A DNA stretch of 64,000 bases from Planctomycetota bacterium (GTDB lineage: Bacteria > Planctomycetota > Planctomycetia > Pirellulales > Lacipirellulaceae), in contig JAKOXH010000031.1 of assembly GCA_029781135.1 (NCBI GenBank), forward strand, positions 1-64,000. Direction: 5' to 3'. The notes under the pieces were generated by a model. That model saw only the letters and a list, made by a program, of their open reading frames with translations. It was not told the DNA's origin and did not search any database. This document shows, one piece after another, positions 38,332-47,510 of the stretch; within the stretch, counting starts at the first letter, position 1; every line of letters starts with the position of its first letter. The position numbers and the translations under genes are program-made.

Positions 38332-38748
38332 CCAATCGCGCAACAGGCGTTCAACTTCTTCGAGGTGGCCCGTTTCGTCGCGGACGATATCTTCGAGTTG
38401 GACGACGAGGCCTTTATCGCCGAATTCCTCGGCCTGCCGGATTCGTTTGGTGTAGTCGGTGACGGCGCGTTTTTCGGCCTCGCGCACCGCCTCGACCATT
38501 TCGTGATTCGACTTGGCGGCCGGCACTTCCCGGGCTTTGGTTGTCGGCTCGCCACCGAGGGCCACGATCTTATTGGCGAGGAATTGGGCGTGCCCCTGTT
38601 CATCGGGCACTTCCGCGAGGAAGAACTCGGCCAGTTGCGGCCGGTACGGCCCTGTCGCCTTGGCGGCATAGGTGATGTACTGAATGATCGCGCTCAATTC
38701 GCCGGCCAGGTCTTCATTCAGGGAATTGATCATGGCTTGCTTGTCCAT
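38323..38748 (-). CDS. Ferritin-like (bacterioferritin-type) diiron protein
   Basis: 141 residues with a strong AGGAG site. A four-helix bundle with di-iron ligand pattern: Glu17 (AGELSA), Glu50/His53 (DEQGHAQF), a helix-3 Glu near 92 and Glu125/His128 (RDETGHLEE). It is related to bacterioferritins but shorter than typical ones and without an obvious heme Met. Likely role: iron storage, or oxidant protection by ferroxidase activity. Confidence 0.9.
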   Translation of the reverse strand: MDKQAMINSLNEDLAGELSAIIQYITYAAKATGPYRPQLAEFFLAEVPDEQGHAQFLANKIVALGGEPTTKAREVPAAKSNHEMVEAVREAEKRAVTDYTKRIRQAEEFGDKGLVVQLEDIVRDETGHLEEVERLLRDWLN

Positions 38749-38883
38749 TCCTGGTCTCCTCTAACCTATTCAGAATCGGTTGAAAAATTGTGACGAAGCT
38801 CTTCGGAATGGCCTCAAGAACAATGGGCGTACCGGAGATGGCAACAAGCAAAGCAAATTCGATGCCGCAAAACGTCGCACCGA

Positions 38884-40269
38884 CTAGGTGTAACGTACAC
38901 CGCGGAATTGCGGTTCAAAGAACGCGGGCAATAGAGAATCGGCCCGCAACAAGCCCGCGCGAGTAAGCTCGATGCGTCCAACGTCGCGGTTTATCGTACA
39001 GAGTCCATCTTGTTCAAATTCCGACCAGGCAGCCGCCCATTCGTCGAGGATGTTCGGGCCGAACTTCTTCTGAAAATACGCGATGTCCAGGTAGCCACGT
39101 TTGAGTTGCAGAATCATTTCGCGAATTAATCGCTGATGCGGCGAGAGCGCAAGGCCACGGGCGAGGGGCAGGACACCCGATTCCAAACTAGTGCAGTACT
39201 GCTCCCATTCGGCGTGATTTTGATAGTGGACGCCCGAGATGTGACCAAAACTAGCGATCCCTGTCGAAAGCAAATCGCTACCTTGCCACAGGTTATCGCG
39301 GTAGCTGAACTTCGTGCTTCGTCCAGAGCCGACGTGTGCAGAAACGGGGACAGGCGCATTTTGCTCCGCCGACTGCGCAAAATGAGCGAGTCCCCGACGG
39401 TTCTTACCCATCGTATAGGCGCTCGACGGCCCGTAACCGGCAGCCGCGAGTTCATTAAAGGCGTAATTGACCCAGGCACGCTTGGTGGCCCAATCGGCCA
39501 CGGGTGTTTCAATGACGCCGCCTAATATATCTTTCGAGTAGACCGTGTTGTACGGCAACTCCATTTGATAGATCGTGACGCTATCGGGGTCGAGTTCGAT
39601 CGTGCGGCGGACGGCATCCCGCCATTTGTCCCAAGTTTCGCCGACCATGCCCGCGATTAAATCGATATTCGTACTGGCGAAACCTGCCGCCTGAATCCAC
39701 GGCCAGGCGCGATAGATTTCATGCGACTCATGGGCCCGGCCGTTTTCGCGCAGGATCGTGTCGTCGAAATGCTCAACGCCCAAGCTCAGCCGCGTCACGC
39801 CGATTTCGCGAAGCGTTTGCACCTTGGCTTCGGAAAGCGTGCCCGGTTCGCACTCGAACGTCACTTCCTCTGCCGCATCCCAGGAGACATTGGCGCGCAA
39901 GCGTTCGACGAGCCGTTCCAGTTGGCGAGAACTCAGGAACGATGGCGTGCCGCCGCCAAAATACACGAAGCGAAAGGGGCGATTGCCCATCGCGGGCAGC
40001 CTGCTAACGAGTTCGATTTCGCGCGACAACGCGGCCAGGTAGCGTTCGACCTCAGCCGAGTTCTTATCGGTGAAGACTTTGAAATAACAAAACTTGCACC
40101 GTTTGCGGCAGAACGGGATGTGCAGATAGAGCCCCAGCGGCACGGCGGCCGGCGGCGCGTTCATGGCATCGCGCACCGCGTTCAGCTGATCCGCCGACCA
40201 GGCGGAGAAGGGCGGATAGTTACTGATGAAGTAACTGCCGACTTCGGTTTTTAAGGTGCTGATAGACAT
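38884..40269 (-). CDS. HemN/HemW-like radical SAM protein
   Basis: 461 residues from the ATG at 40269; an earlier GTG at 40287 falls in a dispersed repeat. The radical SAM cluster is Cys54-x3-Cys58-x2-Cys61 (CRKRCKFCYF) preceded by LYLHIPF, the HemN-group form. FGGGTPSFL, ECEPGTL and RLSLGVEHFDD follow in the usual order. Members are oxygen-independent coproporphyrinogen oxidases or heme chaperones (HemW). The YFKVF segment after the cluster is less typical, so the exact role is open. It is followed on the left by an apparently gene-free stretch before ferritin. Confidence 0.87.
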   Translation of the reverse strand: MSISTLKTEVGSYFISNYPPFSAWSADQLNAVRDAMNAPPAAVPLGLYLHIPFCRKRCKFCYFKVFTDKNSAEVERYLAALSREIELVSRLPAMGNRPFRFVYFGGGTPSFLSSRQLERLVERLRANVSWDAAEEVTFECEPGTLSEAKVQTLREIGVTRLSLGVEHFDDTILRENGRAHESHEIYRAWPWIQAAGFASTNIDLIAGMVGETWDKWRDAVRRTIELDPDSVTIYQMELPYNTVYSKDILGGVIETPVADWATKRAWVNYAFNELAAAGYGPSSAYTMGKNRRGLAHFAQSAEQNAPVPVSAHVGSGRSTKFSYRDNLWQGSDLLSTGIASFGHISGVHYQNHAEWEQYCTSLESGVLPLARGLALSPHQRLIREMILQLKRGYLDIAYFQKKFGPNILDEWAAAWSEFEQDGLCTINRDVGRIELTRAGLLRADSLLPAFFEPQFRGVRYT

Positions 40270-40280
40270 ACCTTTGTGAT

Positions 40281-41570
40281 TCACCACGGAGACACAGAGC
40301 GCACGGAGAAAGAATTCATGGCAAAACGCAAAATGAGAACTGCAATTTGCCGATATAGCGACTTCCGTATTCCAATTTTTATTTTCCGCTCCGTGCCCTC
40401 AGTGTCTCCGTGGTTAATCTTTCTTTGACTGTCCTTCGCGCCAAAGCAATATAGTGTGCCATCGGTGTTGGCGAGCAGAATTTTGTTGTCGACAACTGCC
40501 GGTGAGGCGGTGAAGCTGCCACCAACGTCGTGCTCCCATTTCACCTCGCCCGTAGCAGTATCCAGCAGGTAGATTTTACCGGCCGCGGTGGCGGCGACCA
40601 CTCGGTTGCCGGCAATCACCGGTGAACTTTCGATGCGGGCGCGCGTCGTGCGCTTCCATTTTTCCTCACCGGTTTTCGGATCGCGACCGTAAATTATCTT
40701 GCTTTGCCCGCCGTAGACAACTACTTGGTCATTCACGGCCGCGGCTGCGCGAATCGGCTGATTGCGCTGCGGATCGCGATACGACCAGGCGACGGCCGGC
40801 TTTTTGCCATTTGTCGAAGTGATCTTGATCGCGTAAAACGTGCCGCCCTCGGTGCCGAAGAACACTCGACCGTTTTGCATGGCCGGGGTCGATCCGGTCG
40901 GAGCATCGATGGCGACGGAATCGGTTTGCTTTCCATTTTTCACATCGATCAAATAGAGTCGGCTATCGCAGCCGGCCAGAGCAGCGAGGCCACCGGCGAT
41001 TGTGGGGGTACATCGCAACGGTGCCTCGATGTGAAACTTCCAACGCTCGGCGCCGTCCCGCTTATTGCGGCAACTCAGCGTGCCGGCCTCGCAGGTGAAA
41101 AGAACGTCGTCGCCATTCAAACTTGGGCCAGCGTAAACCTCACCTTCGAGTTTCTGATTCCAAATCTCCCGGCCATCTTCCGTCGCGAGACAATAGATAA
41201 CGCCATTCATGTCGCCGACGTAAATCTTGCCGGCCTCAACCGCCGCACCAGCGCCGAAACCAGTATCCGAAAAGGTCTTCTTCCACGCTTCCGTGCCATT
41301 GGCGAGCTTAAGCGCGTGGAACGTACCGGCGTTGTCGCCGATATACACGACGCCGTTCGCAACGACCGGGGTCGCATCGAATCCAGCATCCTTTCCCGCA
41401 GAGTATTTCCATAGCAGTTCAGGATTATCTGGCAGCGATGATTGGGCCACGCCAGAACCGAAGAGATTGCCGCGTACGAACGGCCAATCGTCGGCACGGC
41501 AATTGTTCGCCATGCCGACAATCGCAACAACAACTACCGTCGAAATGAAGAATTTAGAATGCCGATTCAT
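40281..41570 (-). CDS. PQQ-type beta-propeller protein, secreted
   Basis: 429 residues. A signal peptide covers 1-26 (ends NNCRA). Blades repeat as VYIGDNAGTFHALKLANG, IYVGDMNGVIYCL and IYLLDTATGEVKWEHD, the PQQ-propeller pattern. The family includes quinoprotein dehydrogenase-like and BamB-like proteins. The ATG overlaps the stop of the alcohol dehydrogenase gene (17 bases), so translation is coupled. The last 47 residues, from INHGDTEGTERK on, are encoded by a dispersed repeat and are probably not part of the ancestral protein. Confidence 0.87.
   Translation of the reverse strand: MNRHSKFFISTVVVVAIVGMANNCRADDWPFVRGNLFGSGVAQSSLPDNPELLWKYSAGKDAGFDATPVVANGVVYIGDNAGTFHALKLANGTEAWKKTFSDTGFGAGAAVEAGKIYVGDMNGVIYCLATEDGREIWNQKLEGEVYAGPSLNGDDVLFTCEAGTLSCRNKRDGAERWKFHIEAPLRCTPTIAGGLAALAGCDSRLYLIDVKNGKQTDSVAIDAPTGSTPAMQNGRVFFGTEGGTFYAIKITSTNGKKPAVAWSYRDPQRNQPIRAAAAVNDQVVVYGGQSKIIYGRDPKTGEEKWKRTTRARIESSPVIAGNRVVAATAAGKIYLLDTATGEVKWEHDVGGSFTASPAVVDNKILLANTDGTLYCFGAKDSQRKINHGDTEGTERKIKIGIRKSLYRQIAVLILRFAMNSFSVRSVSPW
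40283..40414. repeat. Dispersed HGDTEGTE-type fold-back repeat at the 3' end of the propeller gene
   Basis: ACCACGGAGACAC-GAG-GCACGGAG occurs at 40283-40308 and, inverted, at 40389-40414. The AT-rich interior has no gene. Read through, it encodes NHGDTEGTE, a signature commonly annotated in planctomycete and other genomes as a result of this intergenic repeat. It has fused the upstream protein to a new C-terminus. Confidence 0.8.
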
Positions 41571-42705
41571 ACAGGGTTTGAAAGTCGCCGATGTTCATTT
41601 CGACGGGATTGAATTTGCCGGTCCATTGCTGAGCGGCAGCCGCCGCCAATTTTGGGAAATCTTCACGCGGCACGCCGACGTCACTCAGTTTACCAGGGAG
41701 CCCAGCTTGGCGTGTTACATCCGTTACGAAATCGGCAAGCACTTCGGATGCCGTTCCACCAAGATGCCTGAATAATCCCGCTGGAGCGCACTCCAGCAAC
41801 TCCACATACCAGTGTTGAACACATCGGCCATTATGTCGGATCACGTGAGGCAACATCAGCGCTATTGCCTGACCATGAGCGATTCGATACGTGGCGGTCA
41901 GTGGGTTTGCCAGGGCATGCGCGGCCCCGAGCATTGAGTTTTCGATCGCGATTCCGGCAAAGCACGCCCCCAACTGCATTGCCCCGCGAGCTTCAATGTC
42001 ACCTGGATTAACTAATACGCCGACGATATTTGCGGAGAGATACCTCCATGCCTCGCGACTGAACGACAACGATATATCGGACCGCCGCTTGGTCACATAC
42101 GTTTCGAGAGCGTGAGCCAATGCATCGATACCGGTGAGAGCGGTAACGCGAGTGGGCTGCGTAAGTGTGAGTTCTGGATCAAGAATGGCGACACGAAACG
42201 CGGCTCGCTTATCGCCGCAGGCCATTTTCACGTGCGTTTCGGCGTCGGAAACCAAGGCATAGGATTGTGTTTCACTGCCGGTGCCGGCCGTCGTGGGGAC
42301 GGCAATCATCGGCAACAACGGACCAGTTGCCTTGTCCTCGCCCCAATAGTCTTGCATGCGGCCGCCGCAGGAATACAAGAAGTTGATGCCTTTCGCGCAG
42401 TCCATCGAACTGCCACCGCCGAGACCAACGATAAGGTCGGGGTGAAATTCCTTGGCAACCGCAAGCCCGGCAGCAACGTGGTCGGTCGTTGGATTTTCCT
42501 CCACGCCGTCGAACAAGCTCACGCTCAGCCCCGCGTCCTTCAGCGACGTGATTCCCCGAGCCGTATGCCCGGCCGCGACGACGCCGTGATCGGACACGAC
42601 TAGCGCTCGCTTCGCCCCAAGTGACTGCGCCAATTGACCGAGTTCGGCGATCTTGCCCGCGCCGAATACGATTCGCGTTGGACAATGGAAATCGAAGGAT
42701 AGCAT
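41554..42705 (-). CDS. Iron-containing alcohol dehydrogenase
   Basis: 383 residues, the standard length. The cofactor motif VGLGGGSSMDCAKG (about 93-106) and the PTTAGTGSE segment are diagnostic. Metal ligands fall in GIDALAHALE (Asp and His), AAHALANPL and RIAHGQA. It interconverts an alcohol and an aldehyde with NAD(P). It lies directly after the aldehyde dehydrogenase gene and before the propeller gene. Confidence 0.95.
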   Translation of the reverse strand: MLSFDFHCPTRIVFGAGKIAELGQLAQSLGAKRALVVSDHGVVAAGHTARGITSLKDAGLSVSLFDGVEENPTTDHVAAGLAVAKEFHPDLIVGLGGGSSMDCAKGINFLYSCGGRMQDYWGEDKATGPLLPMIAVPTTAGTGSETQSYALVSDAETHVKMACGDKRAAFRVAILDPELTLTQPTRVTALTGIDALAHALETYVTKRRSDISLSFSREAWRYLSANIVGVLVNPGDIEARGAMQLGACFAGIAIENSMLGAAHALANPLTATYRIAHGQAIALMLPHVIRHNGRCVQHWYVELLECAPAGLFRHLGGTASEVLADFVTDVTRQAGLPGKLSDVGVPREDFPKLAAAAAQQWTGKFNPVEMNIGDFQTLYESAF

Positions 42706-42753
42706 GGCGCGGGGTGGGGTATCGACACGGAGGGCAGGCTCTACTCCCTCTGC

Positions 42754-44178
42754 TCAGTGGGAAGGGAATAGTTGTAGTGCCCGGTTGCGGAAGAGGAAAT
42801 CGATGAGATTTCCTTCATGCGGTTGGAGCCAGTTGAGCCTGGTGGTGGGAATCGGGCCGAGGTTCAGCCGATCGATGTTCGTGGCGTTCGTCGCTGCTCG
42901 CCGGAATGACTCATCATTGGAAATCACCGTACCGACCAGCGTCGGGCCGATGCGTTTCAACATCTCGGACTGCGGACACTCGACTACCGCGGCAAACGGG
43001 AACATGTATTCCTTTTGAGCGGCGGAAGCGTCGGGAGAAGGCGCATGAATGATCGTCGGGCGCAAATAGCTCGCGCGCTCTTGTTCGATTAGCCGCGGAC
43101 CGTACTTGGCGGTCGAATGCGTCACGCCCGGAGTCTGCAAATCTTGTTCGATCTGTTTCCACACGATCGCTCCCATACCGGGGACCGTGAACGCCGCGAG
43201 CCCTGCGTTGGGGTCGGTCGGTGGCAGGGCTTCAATGGGACCAAGTCGTTCGGCAAGTGCTTCGGCTATTTCGCGAGTGTGCCGCGATGCCCAAACACCA
43301 GAACAGTTGATGCAGCCGCGTCCACTGTTGAGATAGATGCTTTCGACCATGAGGTCGAGGTAATCGGGCCAGCGGTCGACAACATCATCCCCCAGCAGAA
43401 TTTTGGAGAAACCCGGCCCGTGGGCTTGCACCTTCGGATTACCGCGATACCGTTCTACGGTTGCCGTGCCGCCAAAAATCATCGCGCGATCGCACGCCTC
43501 GAGCACGGCGGCACCAGCCTCGGCCTCGCCAGGATAGAGCGAGAACGACTCCTTCGGCACGCCGGCCTCGGTGAACGCGGCAAAAATACGGTACGGCGTC
43601 CACGGTTCTTGCGGCCCGGGCTTGAGCACCAGGCCCATTTGCAAAGCAATCGTCGGCAGCCATAGGGTGTGGACACCTGGCGAGTTCGAGGGCAGAACCG
43701 CCGCCAAGACTGGCGACTGCGCCTGATAACTCACCATTACGCCGCGGCCTTCTTCACCGTACCCTTGGCTCAGGATTTTCAAATCAAGGCCGCGCGTCAA
43801 ACACTCCAATATCTTGGCCATGTTCTTGAGGACGAACGAATTCTTGGCCATATTGGCCCGGCACATGTGTTCGGGCAGGCCCGTGCTCGCCGATTGCTGA
43901 TGCACGAAGTCGTCGGGCGATTGCTTGCCGTCGCCCATCGGCAGCGTGCCGTGCTCATACAGGTCGGCGGCCTTGCCGAGCATGGCGATGAGCTCGGCAG
44001 ACGTGAAACCGAGCAGTACATCTCGGGCGCGCTGAGCCAGCCGCATATCGCGCTTGATAATTCCGCCGCCAGCTTGGCTCACCTGGGCAATTGGTTCGCC
44101 CGTGGCAAAGTGATTGACCTCCGCGACTTCCAACGAGTCGTAAGGCTGGCCCCAACGGATGACGGGAAGTTTAAGCAT
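42754..44178 (-). CDS. Aldehyde dehydrogenase family protein
   Basis: 474 residues. The catalytic Cys289 is in NSGRGCINC, replacing the more usual GQxC, with Cys292 following. LPSNSPGVHTLW and FGGTATVERYRG are cofactor and structural segments. The enzyme could oxidise an aldehyde or reduce an activated acyl group, given the neighbours. Immediately upstream sits the GxxExxY cassette, then the adenylate-forming gene. Confidence 0.92.
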   Translation of the reverse strand: MLKLPVIRWGQPYDSLEVAEVNHFATGEPIAQVSQAGGGIIKRDMRLAQRARDVLLGFTSAELIAMLGKAADLYEHGTLPMGDGKQSPDDFVHQQSASTGLPEHMCRANMAKNSFVLKNMAKILECLTRGLDLKILSQGYGEEGRGVMVSYQAQSPVLAAVLPSNSPGVHTLWLPTIALQMGLVLKPGPQEPWTPYRIFAAFTEAGVPKESFSLYPGEAEAGAAVLEACDRAMIFGGTATVERYRGNPKVQAHGPGFSKILLGDDVVDRWPDYLDLMVESIYLNSGRGCINCSGVWASRHTREIAEALAERLGPIEALPPTDPNAGLAAFTVPGMGAIVWKQIEQDLQTPGVTHSTAKYGPRLIEQERASYLRPTIIHAPSPDASAAQKEYMFPFAAVVECPQSEMLKRIGPTLVGTVISNDESFRRAATNATNIDRLNLGPIPTTRLNWLQPHEGNLIDFLFRNRALQLFPSH

Positions 44179-44201
44179 CGCTACTACTTGCTCTGGATTT
44201 A

Positions 44202-44240
44202 GAACCGCAGATAAACGCTGATAGACGCAGATTTCGGCCG
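44202..44240 (+). repeat. Left arm of an inverted repeat flanking the GxxExxY gene
   Basis: AACCGCAGATAAACGCTGAT... then GACGCAGAT and TCGGCC. It is an imperfect inverted copy of 44621-44656, with about three quarters of bases matching. Confidence 0.65.
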
Positions 44241-44257
44241 GTACTGCAACAAGATGC

Positions 44258-44659
44258 TCAGAAGCTATTCACGACGCGTTTCACCTCAACTCGCATAGTC
44301 CCAAAATTTAGGAGCAAACAAATCGCCTTGCCTGTCGCCTTGAGATAATTAAGACATTGAGCTAGGTGAATATCATCAAAACACTTGACTGCTTTAATTT
44401 CGATCAGAATTTCATCGTCGATTATGATGTCGGCGATGTATTGGCCAACAATAATCCCTTCATAATACACATCAATTGGCCACTGCTGTTCGACTCGGAA
44501 ACCGGCCCTGCGTAATTCGTAGGCGAGCGCATTTTCATAGACCTTTTCCAGGAACCCGGCACCTAATTTGTTGCTTACTCGAAATGCAGCACCGAGAACT
44601 TGCTCCGTTTTTGAATTGATGGCCGATCTGCGTTCGTCTGCGTTCATCAGCGGTTTCAC
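44258..44659 (-). CDS. GxxExxY family protein (PD-(D/E)xK-like)
   Basis: 133 residues, typical for the family. The name motif is present as GFLEKVY in LGAGFLEKVYENAL. A nuclease-like core is visible: YIADIIIDDEILIEIKA (Asp, then Glu-x-Lys). The start codon lies inside an inverted repeat, and a second ATG follows four codons later. Function of the family is unknown. The gene sits between an adenylate-forming gene and an aldehyde dehydrogenase that look like one operon, and is flanked by inverted repeats (44202-44240 and 44621-44656), which suggests insertion as a cassette. Confidence 0.88.
   Translation of the reverse strand: MKPLMNADERRSAINSKTEQVLGAAFRVSNKLGAGFLEKVYENALAYELRRAGFRVEQQWPIDVYYEGIIVGQYIADIIIDDEILIEIKAVKCFDDIHLAQCLNYLKATGKAICLLLNFGTMRVEVKRVVNSF
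44621..44656 (-). repeat. Right arm of the inverted repeat flanking the GxxExxY gene
   Basis: On the minus strand: AACCGCTGATGAACGCAGAC then GAACGCAGATCGGCC. It overlaps the gene's start codon region and supplies its first codons (MNADERRS). Confidence 0.65.
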
Positions 44660-44682
44660 ACACTACAACATCATCTGATTAC

Positions 44683-45795
44683 CTAATATACCCCGACGGT
44701 GGTTGCTTCGGCCAATCGGCGGAAGGGGCGGGTGCCGCTGATGCCGTCCCAGGGGTATTGGCCGCAGGGCGGTTCGCGTTCGCCTTCGTCGCGTTCCAAG
44801 AAGCCCGGCATGAAGAACTCCTTGGTGAGTGTCGTCAGTCGGGCGCGGCCCGTTGCCCCATAATTCACGACGCGATCGGTGTCGTCGAAATCGACGACCT
44901 CGACCACCGCGCGCGGCTGCGGAGCGTAGTAGCTAATTTTGTAGCCATCCGCCGCGGTTACCGGCTTCGAGCAGGCGAGCCCCATGAGCGTGTTACCGTA
45001 AGTGGGCGTCATGTAGATGCCGCTAACCTCGGGCGGACCACCGAACAGCTCTTCAATGCAAAACCGCGTCCATTGTGGCGTGAATTCCGTGCCGCCCGAG
45101 AAGATGCCTGTGATACCAGTCTGCTTTAGACTGCTGCCGCGTTCTTCGAGCGCGAGGCACAACGCTTCAATCAACTTCGGTGTTCCAAACATGCACTTTA
45201 CATCGTGCCCGGCGCCCAAAATCGTGAGCGCCTGGTCAACACAGTGCCGCTTGTAGGCTTCGAGTTGTTCCATCCAGCCTTTCTTGATGAGCTTGATAAC
45301 CCAGCGTGGGTCGAGATCGATGCAGAAGCAGATGCCGTCCCGCTGCTGAGCCAAATGTTCCACGGCCAACCTTAGCCGTCGCGGGCCAGACGGCCCGAGC
45401 ATCAGCCAATTCGCCCCCCGCGGAAAATACTGCTCAGGGAGCGTGTCGCTGAACAACGAGTAATCGATGCGGAAGTCTTCAACTGCAATTCGGCTTTTCG
45501 GAATTCCGGTGGTGCCACCGGTTTCAAAAACATAGAGCGGCCTATCGGCCAGCGCTTTCGGAACCCAGCGTCGCACCGGCCCGCCGCGCAACCACTCGTC
45601 TTCAAAGGGGGGGAACTTGCGCAAGTCTGCGAATGATCGCACGTCTTTCAGCGGATCGAACTTCAATTTGTTTTTGAATTCGAGCCAGAACGGGCAGCCG
45701 GTCGACTCGTGAAAGTGCCAGGCAACTATTTCGGCAACATGATCATCAAGAGCGGTCTTGGCTCGGCGTTGGGCTTCGTCAAGCGATTTACTCAT
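44683..45795 (-). CDS. Adenylate-forming enzyme (PaaK/acyl-CoA synthetase-like)
   Basis: 370 residues from the ATG at 45795; the frame extends to a TTG at 45807. The AMP-binding P-loop is FETGGTTGIPKS (about 90-101) and a second core segment is IFSGGTEFTPQW. MTPTYGNTLMGLAC and a C-terminal FFMPGFLERDEGE with GTRPFRR resemble PaaK-like enzymes. It is shorter than full-length acyl-CoA synthetases. Acid activation would fit a module with the downstream aldehyde and alcohol dehydrogenases. Confidence 0.83.
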   Translation of the reverse strand: MSKSLDEAQRRAKTALDDHVAEIVAWHFHESTGCPFWLEFKNKLKFDPLKDVRSFADLRKFPPFEDEWLRGGPVRRWVPKALADRPLYVFETGGTTGIPKSRIAVEDFRIDYSLFSDTLPEQYFPRGANWLMLGPSGPRRLRLAVEHLAQQRDGICFCIDLDPRWVIKLIKKGWMEQLEAYKRHCVDQALTILGAGHDVKCMFGTPKLIEALCLALEERGSSLKQTGITGIFSGGTEFTPQWTRFCIEELFGGPPEVSGIYMTPTYGNTLMGLACSKPVTAADGYKISYYAPQPRAVVEVVDFDDTDRVVNYGATGRARLTTLTKEFFMPGFLERDEGEREPPCGQYPWDGISGTRPFRRLAEATTVGVY

Positions 45796-45915
45796 GGGTG
45801 TAAGCAATGGGATTTGGCAAGGAGACAGTTTTGTCGAAACAGCTTAACATGGGGATCGCCACGCGCGTAGACGACGGCCTTGCTTAGCGGGCAGGAATGC
45901 CAACTCGTTGACAAG

Positions 45916-45940
45916 AAAAAAGCCCCGCGTGCGCGAGGCC
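45916..45940 (-). terminator. Rho-independent terminator of the 157-residue hypothetical gene
   Basis: On the minus strand: GCCTCGC, loop GCAC, GCGGGGC, then six T residues. It lies 35 bases after the stop codon at 45975. Confidence 0.85.
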
Positions 45941-45974
45941 TTCAAGAACCGCAAAACTTCTGGTGTCGGCCCTG

Positions 45975-46448
45975 TTATTGAGCATTGGCAGGGTTCGGCA
46001 CACTGCTCAATTGGGCCAGTACCTGAATTACGCCATTGAGATGCGCAAGGCGTGGTCCGAAGCGATCTACGAATTCATTCAACATGAATTCGCCATCAAT
46101 CATGTCTTCGCTGGTCTCGTCGACCTCTTCCGTCATCCGCTGCAAGTACTCAATTTGTACGCGAGTCAGCGCTTCTGCTGCTTCCCGACACGCATCCGCA
46201 AGTTCCGGATGCGCATTCCGCCATTGATTGAGTTCCGCCGTCTTTTGTTTCTGGGTGGCGGCCATGACGTTGGTCAATTCTTCCAATAATTCGTTCGTAC
46301 GATCTTGAGCCGCCAAGACCTCGCGCAACAGTTCGGTCTGCTCCTCACGAGCCGTCATTCCCGGGTGGACGTGAGCATGCGTGTGCGTCGCTGTCGTAAC
46401 GTCGACTTGCGAAAATAAGGGAGGGGCAGGGCGGCGGATGGCAGTCAT
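45975..46448 (-). CDS. Helical hypothetical protein
   Basis: 157 residues, mostly alpha-helical. The N-terminus is polar with a His cluster (THTHAHVHPG, 22-31). Residues 32-75 are coiled-coil-like (EEQTELLREVLAAQDRTNELLEEL in two parts). No membrane segment or catalytic motif is present. A clear terminator follows. Not recognised. Confidence 0.75.
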   Translation of the reverse strand: MTAIRRPAPPLFSQVDVTTATHTHAHVHPGMTAREEQTELLREVLAAQDRTNELLEELTNVMAATQKQKTAELNQWRNAHPELADACREAAEALTRVQIEYLQRMTEEVDETSEDMIDGEFMLNEFVDRFGPRLAHLNGVIQVLAQLSSVPNPANAQ

Positions 46449-46859
46449 GTACGAAAGTCCCCTAAATTGATAGCGAAGTTCAATGATTTAGCCGCAGAGG
46501 TGGGATATACAATACAGATGAATTGCGGCTGGACTGCTGAGCAGGACGGATCCTTAACCTCGACATTTTCGCGGCAGCCATCAACGAACAGGTTTGAAAG
46601 CTGCCCCACCAAATCACCAACGCGAAACCCCGGATTTTTTCGAATGGCCGGCATTGCCAAGTTAGGCCATACGCTCCCGCCCACCAGTCATCTTCAATTA
46701 CTTTAACAAAAGACCGAAAGCGTTTCCAGGAATTGGCGACACATTTTATTTTGCGGAAAATACGGTCGAAACATAGCAAATTTGGCTGGCGGCTTGGACT
46801 TACGCCGCGTTACGCCGCTGGGTCGACATCCGCCTAAAGTCTGCGGGATTCTGGTCCCG
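46449..46859. other. Intergenic region without a recognised gene
   Basis: About 410 bases between the divergent hypothetical and SNF2-partner genes, AT-richer than average. It probably holds both promoters. Short frames here lack support. Confidence 0.5.
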
Positions 46860-47510
46860 ATGGATTCATTACCTCAATCCGGCCGCACGCCGCCCGCAAT
46901 GTTCTCCCATTTTGCCGCGGCCAACGTCATTCCCCACCGTTGGGCCTATTGGTCGAGTATGTCGCAACAAGCCCGCTGCAACGAACCGGCATTCGGCTAT
47001 CTAAGTGCGGTAGAATCTGCCGACTTGGGGTACTTTGGCGGATATTTGATTGTGTCGCAACTTGGCCGCCCACTTGAATTTCATTGCTCCGCACCGATCC
47101 GACCGAATCGTGCTCAACAGATCCTTTACGGCCCGACACTCGAGTCATACCTGCTCGGCGAGCAGATTGGTAGTTCGCTTCTGCGGGCCGCCAAGATCAC
47201 CCCGAAGGTGATATTCACTGATAGCGAAGGACTCTTGCATGCGCGCGAATTGATTGGCGTGCCCATGGCCTTAGTCCTTCCGGCCGATCGTCCGGCGAGC
47301 CGCCTAACCCGGAGCCACATTTCGCTCGAAGCCATTAAGCTGCACATCCCCCTGGGGTACGAACAGGACGAAACGCCAATCGCGAGTTCGCTCGACCTCA
47401 TCATGCGCCGGGTCGATCTTGCCGAGCCATTCGGCCGCATTCATGAAGCGATTCGGGAAGCCCAGCGGATCGGCAGCGTTAGCAACGAAGCCCATGAACA
47501 AGCTGCCTAA
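46860..47510 (+). CDS. Hypothetical partner of the SNF2 ATPase
   Basis: 216 residues from the ATG at 46860; an ATG at 46899 is possible. It contains mixed alpha/beta sequence (AFGYLSAVESADLGYFGGYL) with no known motif. The gene overlaps the SNF2 gene by 17 bases, so the two are translated together and probably act together. Not recognised. Confidence 0.75.
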   Translation: MDSLPQSGRTPPAMFSHFAAANVIPHRWAYWSSMSQQARCNEPAFGYLSAVESADLGYFGGYLIVSQLGRPLEFHCSAPIRPNRAQQILYGPTLESYLLGEQIGSSLLRAAKITPKVIFTDSEGLLHARELIGVPMALVLPADRPASRLTRSHISLEAIKLHIPLGYEQDETPIASSLDLIMRRVDLAEPFGRIHEAIREAQRIGSVSNEAHEQAA

